NCBI GenBank assembly: GCA_049509915.1
Contig: JBEKZL010000128.1
Location: 1 to 23,703 of the forward strand
DNA length: 23,703 nucleotides
DNA from: JBEKYD01 sp049509915
GTDB lineage: Bacteria > Acidobacteriota > Terriglobia > Bryobacterales > Bryobacteraceae
Reading direction: 5' to 3'
Both the position numbers and the translations under genes were made by a program. Below are positions 17,557 to 23,703 of the stretch, in pieces. The notes below the pieces were generated by a model. That model was not told where the DNA came from, made no database searches, and was given only the letters and a program-made list of their open reading frames with translations. Each line of letters begins with the position of its first letter. Positions within the stretch are counted from its first letter, which is position 1.

Positions 17557-17558
17557 AC

Positions 17559-17906
17559 ATGACCCTAGCAACCGAACCGGAACACATCGCCATTTCGAAG
17601 TCGAAGGGCATCGGGATCGATTGGAAAGACGGCCATCACAGCCAATACCCGCTGGCCTACCTGCGCGACCGGTGCCCCTGCGCCAGTTGCACCGGCGCTC
17701 ATGGAACGCCGCCCCGCCAGCCGCAAGCCGAACCCCCCGCCTCTCCGTTTCCCCTGTTCCAGCCGGCGCTGAAGATTCTGAGCGCCGAGCCGGTAGGCCG
17801 CTATGCCGTCCGCATTCACTGGAGCGACGGACACAATTCCGGCATCTATTCCTTCGACCTTTTTCGCGAGATCTGTCCGTGCCTGGAGTGCAGCGGAAAA
17901 CGCTAA
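17559..17906 (+). CDS. DUF971 protein (gamma-butyrobetaine hydroxylase-like N-terminal domain)
   Basis: This 115-residue stand-alone DUF971 domain shares its fold with the N-terminal domain of gamma-butyrobetaine hydroxylase. The pattern is clear: ISKSKGIGIDWKDGH, YPLAYLRDRCPCASC, a Pro-rich loop, then VRIHWSDGHNSGIYSFDLF and CPCLEC. The two CPC-x-C clusters could bind a metal; in gamma-butyrobetaine hydroxylase this domain binds zinc. Stand-alone members occur widely and have been linked to iron-sulphur or quinone-related processes in some genomes, but no role is proven here. ATG 17559 is 2 bp after the rel stop, so the two genes are almost certainly co-transcribed. It ends 20 bp before the convergent TonB-family gene. 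Confidence 0.9.
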   Translation: MTLATEPEHIAISKSKGIGIDWKDGHHSQYPLAYLRDRCPCASCTGAHGTPPRQPQAEPPASPFPLFQPALKILSAEPVGRYAVRIHWSDGHNSGIYSFDLFREICPCLECSGKR

Positions 17907-17926
17907 ACGAACGGCTGGTCAGGCGT

Positions 17927-18910
17927 CTACAGCAGGCGGAAGTTGACCTGGATCGTGGCGGCCACCGTGACTGGCTTGCCGTCTTTGTAACCGGGACGGA
18001 ACTTCCATTGCTTCACGGCCTCTTCGGCTTTTTCATCCAGCCCCAAGCCGAGACTCTGCACGACCCTAATATTGGTAGCGCGCCCGCTGGGATCGACCTC
18101 GATGTACAGCGTCACGGTGCCCTGAAACTTGGCTTTGCGGGCTTCTTCGGAGTACTGCGGCTCCACTTTGTAGAGCAGCGTGGGCGCCGAGACGCCGCCG
18201 CCAACCCGGAAAACGCCGCCGCCATAGCCGCCGCCTTCGCCCGGGCCGAACCCGCCGCCCTTACCCGAACCGACGCCGCCGCCCGAACCCGAACCGATGC
18301 CGCCGCCCGAACCGGTGCCGTTGGAAGCGCCGCCGAATTTCGAGAGCGGATCGCCGTACTGATTCATGTTGACGTTCGGCAGAGGCACGTCGGGAGGCAC
18401 GAGAATGCTGGGATCCATTGCCAGCTTAGGGTTAGGATTGTTAATTACCGCCGAAGGAGGGGTAAACTCGCGCGGGGCAACCTTCGGCAGCCGTCCTTTG
18501 CTGGCCGGAGTCAGCGACCGGTCGCCGCCACCGCCGCCCCCCTGGGAAGTCTGTTTCTTGGGCTTCATCGCCAGATCCGGCGGAATATCGGCCGGCAGAA
18601 TCAACGAGGTCGCGTTGGCGATTACCTTTTGGGCCGGTTTGGTCGACATGACCACCACCACCAGAGTCGCGAGAGCGATCTGGCCGCCGGTGGACATGAT
18701 GAAAGACTTCTTCTGGCGCCCGTACAGGCCCCAAATATCTTTCACGGCAACCGGCCTGGAGGTAAGCACTAGAGGGGGAAGCTGCGGAGGATGAATCAGT
18801 TCCCTGATCGTTTGGATGAACGACTTGTAAAAGGGCTCTTCGATTTCCGCCGGCAGCAGTCGTGACAGGTGGTCATCAAACGGATTGTTAGGTTGCGACA
18901 AGTCAGCCAT
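17927..18910 (-). CDS. TonB-family energy transducer with glycine-rich linker
   Basis: This 327-residue protein resembles the TonB family: an N-terminal cytoplasmic segment (1-68) with LPPLVLTSRPV, one membrane helix (about 69-88, SFIMSTGGQIALATLVVVVM), a long periplasmic linker of about 150 residues that turns glycine-rich (GSGGGIGSGSGGGVGSG and similar), and a C-terminal TonB domain (about 240-327, YSEEARKAKFQGTVTLYIEV, then KAEEAVKQWKFRP). TonB proteins couple inner-membrane proton force to outer-membrane transporters. The N-terminal cytoplasmic part of about 70 residues is longer than in classical TonB and is typical of acidobacterial versions. I chose ATG 18910 because the upstream in-frame start at 18940 is TTG and adds nothing conserved. 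No ExbB/ExbD genes are adjacent. Confidence 0.9.
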   Translation of the reverse strand: MADLSQPNNPFDDHLSRLLPAEIEEPFYKSFIQTIRELIHPPQLPPLVLTSRPVAVKDIWGLYGRQKKSFIMSTGGQIALATLVVVVMSTKPAQKVIANATSLILPADIPPDLAMKPKKQTSQGGGGGGDRSLTPASKGRLPKVAPREFTPPSAVINNPNPKLAMDPSILVPPDVPLPNVNMNQYGDPLSKFGGASNGTGSGGGIGSGSGGGVGSGKGGGFGPGEGGGYGGGVFRVGGGVSAPTLLYKVEPQYSEEARKAKFQGTVTLYIEVDPSGRATNIRVVQSLGLGLDEKAEEAVKQWKFRPGYKDGKPVTVAATIQVNFRLL

Positions 18911-19523
18911 GACAACAGTCCCCAGTTCGTAACCGTGCAAAATACCGGCTTACGCTAGTATGGACGAAAGCACTATTAAAGCCGTTACAGGTTTTGGAAA
19001 CCCGCTCCTGACTATTCGCTTTCCAGTTTATCACAATCGCTCCCAAAGCATTGGATCTGTGGGTACCTTGGTGGATTCCGAAAAATGGGAGTTCTTGGCT
19101 CACTGTGTGGTTGACGGCACTGTGAGGACTAGACCGTGGGGAATCGGCCGATAAGAGACGGCGATCGAGGGCGGGGGGAGTCCCCGTAGCCGTCCTCTTC
19201 GACGGTATGTGCAACTTGCGCAATTCATTAGGGGCTTCCTGGTCCGCCGGGGCCGCGCCGCCAGGGTTCCGCTTAGGCACCCTCGGATCCGAGACTGGGG
19301 AACCATGCTGGGCACAGGCGAACCGCGCCAGCCTCGTTCTGGCGGAAGATTGGGGGGACGTACCGGGACTCGACCGCGGTTAGCTCTGGCAAAGCTTCGA
19401 TCCGCTGGCCAGTCCTTCACCCTCCGGCAAAAGACTGTTTCAGACGAAAGTGGAATACTGCTTTCCGTCGGCGGCCGCCGTGAAACCAGCTTTGTCAGAA
19501 GTTGTCCTGTGCACAGTGCCGTG
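18911..19523. other. 613-bp intergenic region upstream of the TonB-family gene
   Basis: No convincing protein gene is seen; the open frames here (for example 19209-19559 plus and 19100-19567 minus) lack ribosome-binding sites and family features and run into the esterase gene. The part next to the TonB start (18911-19050) is less GC-rich and should hold its promoter, though no clean pair of boxes stands out. Inverted repeats include CGCCAG/CTGGCG (19326-19331, 19339-19344), TTGCGCAA near 19215, and the overlapping pair listed separately at 19157-19205. Confidence 0.5.
19157..19205. promoter_or_regulatory. Two mutually exclusive hairpins (possible attenuator-like switch)
   Basis: GACGGC (19157-19162) can pair with GCCGTC (19189-19194), enclosing CGGGG/CCCCG (19172-19176, 19182-19186). 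The same CCGTC (19190-19194) can instead pair with GACGG (19201-19205) across a 6-nt loop. It lies about 250 bp upstream of the TonB-family start and 320 bp after the esterase stop. A regulatory role is inference from the pairing alone. Confidence 0.25.
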
Positions 19524-21227
19524 TCAGCCGCGGCGGTCCTGGGGCAGCAGGGACAATAGCTTATCATCGTTTACCGAGCGGACTTCGCTGGCGGTGTCGA
19601 AGACCATGGTCTCCCGGCCAGCTACGGTGTACGGCTTCCAGGCGAGGCCCGCCTGCGACGGGTTGCCGGTGCGGGCGAAATTGACCCATGCCTGCGAGAC
19701 CTTGTCCTGCAAGGCCAGGGCTGCCGGCGCGCCGCCGGTGGCGATCCGGATGTGAGGCTCGCTCAGGGCATGGAATGCAAACGCGATCTCGGAGCAATGG
19801 AACGCCGTGATGCCGCCATTGACCGGGTACTCATAGGTGAAGATGTAGTTGTAGACAGGCGCCTTGGATTTCTCCAGTTTCCGGGCGAGCATGATCTTGG
19901 TGCCGCGCCGGAACCTGTTGTCGAGGAAAAGGGCATCCTGGATCTTCTTGTGCGGCTGCACCTTCTTGAACTCGGCAACTACCTCGTCCTTCTTGTCGCC
20001 GAAGGCGGCCGTGAGGTGCTCTTCGATCTCCTTCTGGTTCCACTCGTTCTTGGTGAGTTCTCCCTTTGCGAGGTTGCTGCTGAACTCGCTCATGACATTG
20101 CCGACAATGTAGGGGATCGAATCAGCCCAGTCGCAGAACTCGCGCAGCACGTACTGGTCATCGGCGATAGGGTTCCAGCCCATTGCTGGGCCGCCGAGTT
20201 GTTTGGCCACGGCCTGGTTGGCGGCGTTGCCGGCAGCAAGCAAGTCGCGGTAGGGAACCGTCTTGAGCTTGTCGATCTGGCTGCCGTCCAGGCCCAGGTT
20301 CCGCAGGGTCTCGGCAGCGACCGACTGTTGACTCTGAATGGTCTTGGCAGGGTCGGTGTCGCGGTAGTTCACGGTGCCGCCGCTCTCGCAGATCACCTTA
20401 TGGAATAAGCCCTTGGCCGCCGGCATATGCATCAGGCGGGTGACTTTGCCGCCGCCACCAGACTGGCCGAAGATGGTGACGTTGCCGGGATCGCCGCCGA
20501 AGGCTTCGATGTTCTCGTGAACCCACTGGAGAGCGGCCACGAGGTCAGCCATACCCGTGTTGCGCGAACTGGCGTACTCGGGGCCATAGGCCGACAGATC
20601 CAGCGTGCCGATGACGTTCAACCGATGATTGACGCTTACGGCAACGATGTCGCCGAATTCGCACAGCGTCTTGCCATCGTAGGCATAGGACTCCATCGAC
20701 GAGCCGTTGGTGAATCCGCCACCGTGCATCCACACCATTACGGGTTTCTTGGGCTTCGCCGCCGTGCTTTGTGTCCAGACGTTCAATACCTGGCAGTGTT
20801 CGTTTTCCAGCCAATAGCGATGGGGAAAGACGAAATCGTCGCTGCCAGCCGTGGTCGCCTGCGGGATCGGGCAGACCGGCCCCCATGCCTGGGCGCTCTT
20901 GATGCCTTCCCACGCTTGAACGGGCCTCGGCATTTCGAAGCGCTCCGCTTCGGCATAGGGGATGCCGAGGAAGGTAAAGATCTTGCCGTCCTTGAAGCCG
21001 CGGAGTTTTCCGCCGTTGACCTGGACCACGGGCGGGTGCAGGTTCGGGGGTACCACAGCGCTGGCAGGTTTGGCGGCGGATTGCGCTTCTATGTTGGGTT
21101 TTTCTCCGGCGGATGCGTTTCCTGCTGTGAGCGCGAGCCCGGCGGCCGCGCCTCCAACCAAAGCCGCGCCGCGGGTTAGCAGGCTCCGGCGATTAATTGC
21201 GTCAGATTGCGGCGGATGAATCCCCAT
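19524..21227 (-). CDS. Tat-exported type-B carboxylesterase
   Basis: This 567-residue alpha/beta-hydrolase of the carboxylesterase type B family cleaves carboxylic esters through a Ser-Glu-His triad. Visible residues are the HGGGF oxyanion segment (168-172), S256 in FGQSGGGG (family GxSxG; family members more often have ESAG), E381 in NVMSEFSSN, and H477 in ITAFHCSEIAFAF. The N terminus INRRSLLTRGAALVGGAAAG is a twin-arginine signal, so it is exported folded. ATG 21227 follows AGGAGG 4 bp upstream, an unusually strong ribosome-binding site. The segment VWTQSTAAKPKKPVMVWMHG fits the subgroup annotated as para-nitrobenzyl-esterase-like. The natural substrate is unknown; a plant-polymer or xenobiotic ester is plausible. 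It stands alone, with about 400 bp of non-coding DNA upstream. Confidence 0.95.
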   Translation of the reverse strand: MGIHPPQSDAINRRSLLTRGAALVGGAAAGLALTAGNASAGEKPNIEAQSAAKPASAVVPPNLHPPVVQVNGGKLRGFKDGKIFTFLGIPYAEAERFEMPRPVQAWEGIKSAQAWGPVCPIPQATTAGSDDFVFPHRYWLENEHCQVLNVWTQSTAAKPKKPVMVWMHGGGFTNGSSMESYAYDGKTLCEFGDIVAVSVNHRLNVIGTLDLSAYGPEYASSRNTGMADLVAALQWVHENIEAFGGDPGNVTIFGQSGGGGKVTRLMHMPAAKGLFHKVICESGGTVNYRDTDPAKTIQSQQSVAAETLRNLGLDGSQIDKLKTVPYRDLLAAGNAANQAVAKQLGGPAMGWNPIADDQYVLREFCDWADSIPYIVGNVMSEFSSNLAKGELTKNEWNQKEIEEHLTAAFGDKKDEVVAEFKKVQPHKKIQDALFLDNRFRRGTKIMLARKLEKSKAPVYNYIFTYEYPVNGGITAFHCSEIAFAFHALSEPHIRIATGGAPAALALQDKVSQAWVNFARTGNPSQAGLAWKPYTVAGRETMVFDTASEVRSVNDDKLLSLLPQDRRG

Positions 21228-21636
21228 CGTTCCTCCTCACAATTGCGTTGCGTCTTTCATCGGATATTTCCGAATTGAGGCGTGCACGCCACTTCAACTA
21301 AACCTTCACAGATAGCACGTTTCCCCGTGATGTGGTTTCAGCACGCGCCGAGCTGAGACGGGATAGGGCGACGCCAGAGGAGCCTCGCCCGGAGTTTCCG
21401 AGCTTCTGTCCGGTTCTTGCGATCTTCCCGGAAAATGACGCCGACGCCGTCCCAAAAGTGTTCTGGATATACGTCTCCGGCCTCTTGCCGGGCGGACGAA
21501 ACCGGGCTGCGGCCAGCTACCGATATTTACTCATAACGCTGTCGACAGACCTCGCCCCAAATTGCCAGTGCCCTGGCGATGTTCTGGGCTTGGCGCGCCA
21601 TTGTGCCATGGCGGCCTGTTCCACGGCATAGCGTCT
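21228..21636. other. 409-bp intergenic region upstream of the esterase
   Basis: No gene with a ribosome-binding site is seen. It contains the perfect palindrome at 21279-21290, a CGGA-TATT-TCCG inverted repeat (around 21260-21271), and a CCGGC-CTCTT-GCCGG hairpin (21477-21491). The esterase promoter should lie within 21240-21330, but I cannot fix its boxes. Confidence 0.45.
21279..21290. promoter_or_regulatory. Perfect 12-bp palindrome upstream of the esterase start
   Basis: GGCGTGCACGCC is fully self-complementary and lies 52-63 bp upstream of ATG 21227, where a repressor or activator would act. The binding protein is unknown and no regulator gene is adjacent; chance in GC-rich DNA is possible. 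Confidence 0.3.
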
Positions 21637-22206
21637 CTAAGTCACGAGAGCGAACTTCGGAGGAAAGGCATAGAAGCGAAAGATCAACTCGAACCGGTCT
21701 TTGGAATCCGCAACTAACTCTGTCTGATCGGGTGCAGCGGGGACTACGCGCCGGAGCAGCATCTCTCTGGCAAGAGCCTGGACACTCCTCGCCAATCCAA
21801 CATGATTCGCCGCCGCCCCCGGGGTGTTGACCCAGTCGCCGAGATTCTCCAGGGCGGACGTGGCGCCAGATTGAGAGCCCAGAATCAGGAACTGGAATGA
21901 GGTAGCGCCGTAATCCCGCCAATTGAAGTCAGGGGCGCCAATCCGTGATTTTCTGACGCGTGGGCCATTGGTGGACATGGCTGTGTCTCCAACAACTACG
22001 AGCCAATCCGTGAGTCTGGGCGGATCGCCCCGGCGCTTTTGATATCGCTCGATCAGTGTATTCAGATAGCGCCTTCCAGGATGCATTCCGCGACTAATCA
22101 CGTCCAACGGGCAGACAATAGGGCGGTCCCTCTTGATTTTCAGCGATTTCTCTTTGAGTGAGATAACGACGATGTCGGCGGCGGTTTCTGCTTCTGGGAT
22201 ACTCAC
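21637..22206 (-). CDS. Hypothetical protein, 189 aa, no recognised family
   Basis: I do not recognise this protein. GTG 22206 is well supported by AAAGGAGG 4 bp upstream (plus-strand CCTCCTTT 22211-22218). There is no signal peptide or membrane helix, so it is probably cytoplasmic or a substrate of a non-Sec route. Visible features are a charged N-terminal strand region (ISLKEKSLKIKRDRPIVCPL), a segment WLVVVGDTAMSTNG, and a C-terminal run LVADSKDRFELIFRFYAFP that could be a beta strand pair. There is one cysteine. It is downstream of another unknown gene on the same strand with a 127-bp gap, and downstream of the calpain-like remnant; the three may belong to one accessory cluster. Confidence 0.65.
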   Translation of the reverse strand: MSIPEAETAADIVVISLKEKSLKIKRDRPIVCPLDVISRGMHPGRRYLNTLIERYQKRRGDPPRLTDWLVVVGDTAMSTNGPRVRKSRIGAPDFNWRDYGATSFQFLILGSQSGATSALENLGDWVNTPGAAANHVGLARSVQALAREMLLRRVVPAAPDQTELVADSKDRFELIFRFYAFPPKFALVT

Positions 22207-22333
22207 GAAGCCTCCTTTGCAGTTTCATGCATTCAGCGACGTCCGCGATGACGGACATTCTCGAACTACAAGTTTGAAGTTGCAGCAGATCGTAGAAAGC
22301 AACCCTCTCTGTCTTTGGCCTTCTCAACTCTGG

Positions 22334-22972
22334 CTAAAACACCGAAATGAACGTATCGCTGAATTCGTATTGCCAGTACTCAACCTCTGGCCGTCCCCTT
22401 CCGTAATTCAGGTCCACCTGGCTGAGCGCTTTCTTTCGCGTGCGGGAATGCGCCAGACCCGCAAGCAGCGCGCCAGCGGTCTCCGTATCTTTTGGGTTAT
22501 AAGGGTTAATCTTGAAGCGATTGCTGCCGTTCCACCCTCCAGCTTGACCGTTGATGGAGATCAACCAGTCCGGCCCCGGCACCGAAGGCCGCTTGCCGTT
22601 GATCGTAAAGCCGTCACCGACGCCCGGTCCTACTGATTCGAGAGTCGTATAGTCGTCAGCCTCGATTACGAAGCCTCCGGTCTGGGGAACCCTGACTTCA
22701 CCCCCGTCGGAGAGATCGCGCCCGGTGAACACTTTGAAGGGCCTGATACGGGCAACCACTCGCCAGTTCCAGGCGTCCAGGAGGTACATCCTCTCAAGGG
22801 GCCAGCGGCCGGCTCGGATGAACGAGTCCCCTCCCATATTAAAAAGAAAGAACCCTCCAGCCGCTTTGACCTTTAGATGGACTTGACGTTTCACAATGAC
22901 CGGATCATTTGAGTCAGGACTCGAAGACCATCCGTTCCCTCCAGTGAGTTCCCGAATGAATGACGTCGACAT
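22334..22972 (-). CDS. Hypothetical protein, 212 aa, Gly- and aromatic-rich, no recognised family
   Basis: I do not recognise this protein. ATG 22972 follows AAAGGGGG 4 bp upstream, so the start is firm. There is no signal peptide, no membrane helix and no cysteine. The sequence looks mainly beta: VKRQVHLKVKAAGGFFLFNM, WRVVARIRPFKVFTG, GGFVIEADDYTTL, then DWLISINGQAGGWNGSNRF, ending in WQYEFSDTFISVF. Such a beta-rich, Gly/Trp-rich composition is compatible with a binding or secreted protein, but no function is claimed. It lies between the calpain-like remnant upstream and the 189-residue unknown downstream, on the same strand. Confidence 0.65.
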   Translation of the reverse strand: MSTSFIRELTGGNGWSSSPDSNDPVIVKRQVHLKVKAAGGFFLFNMGGDSFIRAGRWPLERMYLLDAWNWRVVARIRPFKVFTGRDLSDGGEVRVPQTGGFVIEADDYTTLESVGPGVGDGFTINGKRPSVPGPDWLISINGQAGGWNGSNRFKINPYNPKDTETAGALLAGLAHSRTRKKALSQVDLNYGRGRPEVEYWQYEFSDTFISVF

Positions 22973-23244
22973 ATTTCCCCCTTTCCAAAGCCAATTCCCG
23001 CTTGTCCGTTCGGGCGGGCAGCGCCAAGCGAAATAGCTCTGGTGCGATGGAAACCGCCCGGGCTTTCCTTACTTCCACCTGCGGATTGCGCGGCGAAATT
23101 TAGCGGGCGTTTTTTCGGCGGAGCGGTGAAACATCCACACGCTCGCCCCATAACTTCGCGAACCGTGATGTAATACCCATCGGAAGGCGGAATCGCCATG
23201 GAAATCACGGCGTTGCTACTCGTCTGCCGGAAATCCGCTCCCCG

Positions 23245-23568
23245 TCAAGACCGGGGTATCCGTTGTCTCCGGCCGCTGGGCATATATGCCTTCTCGGCAT
23301 AACTCATCCAACTGGCTTTCGGACCGTCGGCGCCGTGGCTATGGATCAGGTCTCCGCCCTCGTCTCTCCAAAGAAGCTTGGAGACAAGCACCGTCTGATC
23401 CTTGAACTTGACCGTGATCAACGTATCCGAATTGAATTCTTTCTTGCCGTAGTGGGTTTTGAACTTGCATGGCCGTTCGGAAATCATGTCCCGCAGGAAG
23501 GCGGGTTTGGCGTTGGCAATTCCGGCCAGAATTGCCAGGAGCGGGCAGTTACCGATGGCGCCCTGCAT
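23245..23568 (-). pseudogene. Calpain-like cysteine peptidase, truncated or frameshifted
   Basis: The protein begins at or before MQGAIGNCPLLAILAGIA, the calpain (C2) catalytic-cysteine motif, with Cys at residue 8 from ATG 23568. WMSYAEKAYM matches the downstream calpain pattern W...EKAYA. The expected His and Asn active-site regions are absent. The frame ends at TGA 23247-23245, about 107 residues in, whereas a calpain catalytic core needs some 250-300. At GCATATATGCCC, removing one AT restores EKAYAQ, so a 2-bp slippage insertion may have broken it; other short open stretches follow down to 22973 in mixed frames. Upstream, the same frame reads LLSYDEI back to TGA 23643-23641 with no ATG, GTG or TTG, so the real N terminus also seems shifted or lost. 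Calpain assignment rests on two motifs. Confidence 0.6.
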
Positions 23569-23617
23569 GATTTCGTCATAACTTAGCAGGATGCTGAAAA
23601 ATAGCCCGGGGCGGAAT

Positions 23618-23665
23618 TCAGTGTCCTTCCCGCTTTTCTTTCAGAAGCTCCCTGGTGTTTCGCAT
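23618..23665 (-). CDS. 15-codon frame upstream of the calpain-like gene, possible shifted N terminus
   Basis: ATG 23665 to TGA 23620-23618 encodes MRNTRELLKEKREGH. Its stop region overlaps the frame that leads into the calpain-like motif, so it may be the original N terminus separated by a frameshift, or a short leader frame. There is no strong ribosome-binding site. Real coding status is doubtful. Confidence 0.2.
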   Translation of the reverse strand: MRNTRELLKEKREGH

Positions 23666-23703
23666 AACAGCTCTGCGTAGGGGGATACAGACCCAAAACG
23701 CCC

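Noticed and set aside
19345..19420. tRNA-like T-arm on the minus strand (GGTCGAGTCCC followed by CCCCCCA)
   Set aside because: The bases flanking the supposed T-loop do not pair, and no matching acceptor or anticodon arm is found about 70 nt upstream.
21527..21922. 131-codon minus-strand frame across the end of the 189-residue gene
   Set aside because: It overlaps most of a frame with a strong ribosome-binding site and has no supported start or domain.
22891..23208. Minus-strand frame of 105 codons between the calpain-like remnant and the 212-residue protein
   Set aside because: It overlaps the well-supported start at 22972 and has no ribosome-binding site. It is more likely residual open frame after the calpain-like TGA than a separate gene.

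Overview
The window looks like chromosomal DNA from a high-GC soil-type bacterium, most likely an acidobacterium of the Solibacter/Bryobacter type. This is an inference: the sequence has no rRNA or other taxonomic marker. The clues are a DUF6599-type exported protein beside secA, a secreted S53 peptidase, an exported DinB-like protein, a TonB-family protein with a glycine-rich linker, and intergenic DNA rich in short strong hairpins.

Layout, left to right. Bases 1-2449 hold the 3' part of secA and a DUF6599-type exported protein. Bases 2450-2913 hold no convincing protein gene, but they carry a near-consensus promoter followed by tetraloop hairpins, which I propose as an undescribed small RNA. 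Bases 2914-8046 hold an exported amidohydrolase (minus), a DinB-like protein, a secreted sedolisin (S53) protease behind a TTGACA/GATAAT promoter, a small exported Gly/Pro/Tyr-rich protein (minus), and a 26-residue membrane peptide. Bases 8081-9552 hold a Tat-exported nitrilase-superfamily hydrolase and a toxin-antitoxin pair whose RelE-like toxin has an in-frame stop. Bases 9709-14584 hold a soluble hybrid histidine kinase and, convergent to it, a 1051-residue three-part glycosyltransferase/membrane/jelly-roll protein.

Bases 14585-15315 are a decayed accessory patch: a block of four adjacent hairpins next to a frameshifted Phd/VapB-like antitoxin whose toxin is gone. Bases 15316-17906 are the rel (ppGpp synthetase/hydrolase) gene and a DUF971 gene 2 bp downstream, a likely operon. 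Bases 17927-21227 hold a TonB-family protein, a 600-bp non-coding stretch with mutually exclusive hairpins, and a Tat-exported type-B carboxylesterase. Bases 21637-23703 are less GC-rich by eye. They hold two unrecognised proteins and a broken calpain-like cysteine peptidase, all on the minus strand.

The core genes (secA, rel, DUF971, TonB family) are interspersed with exported hydrolases (amidohydrolase, S53, nitrilase, esterase), which fits a heterotrophic soil life-style. The unusual content is the putative small RNA, two independently decayed toxin-antitoxin loci, the hairpin block, the three-module glycosyltransferase and the calpain-like cluster. I saw no CRISPR array, tRNA, rRNA or intact transposase.
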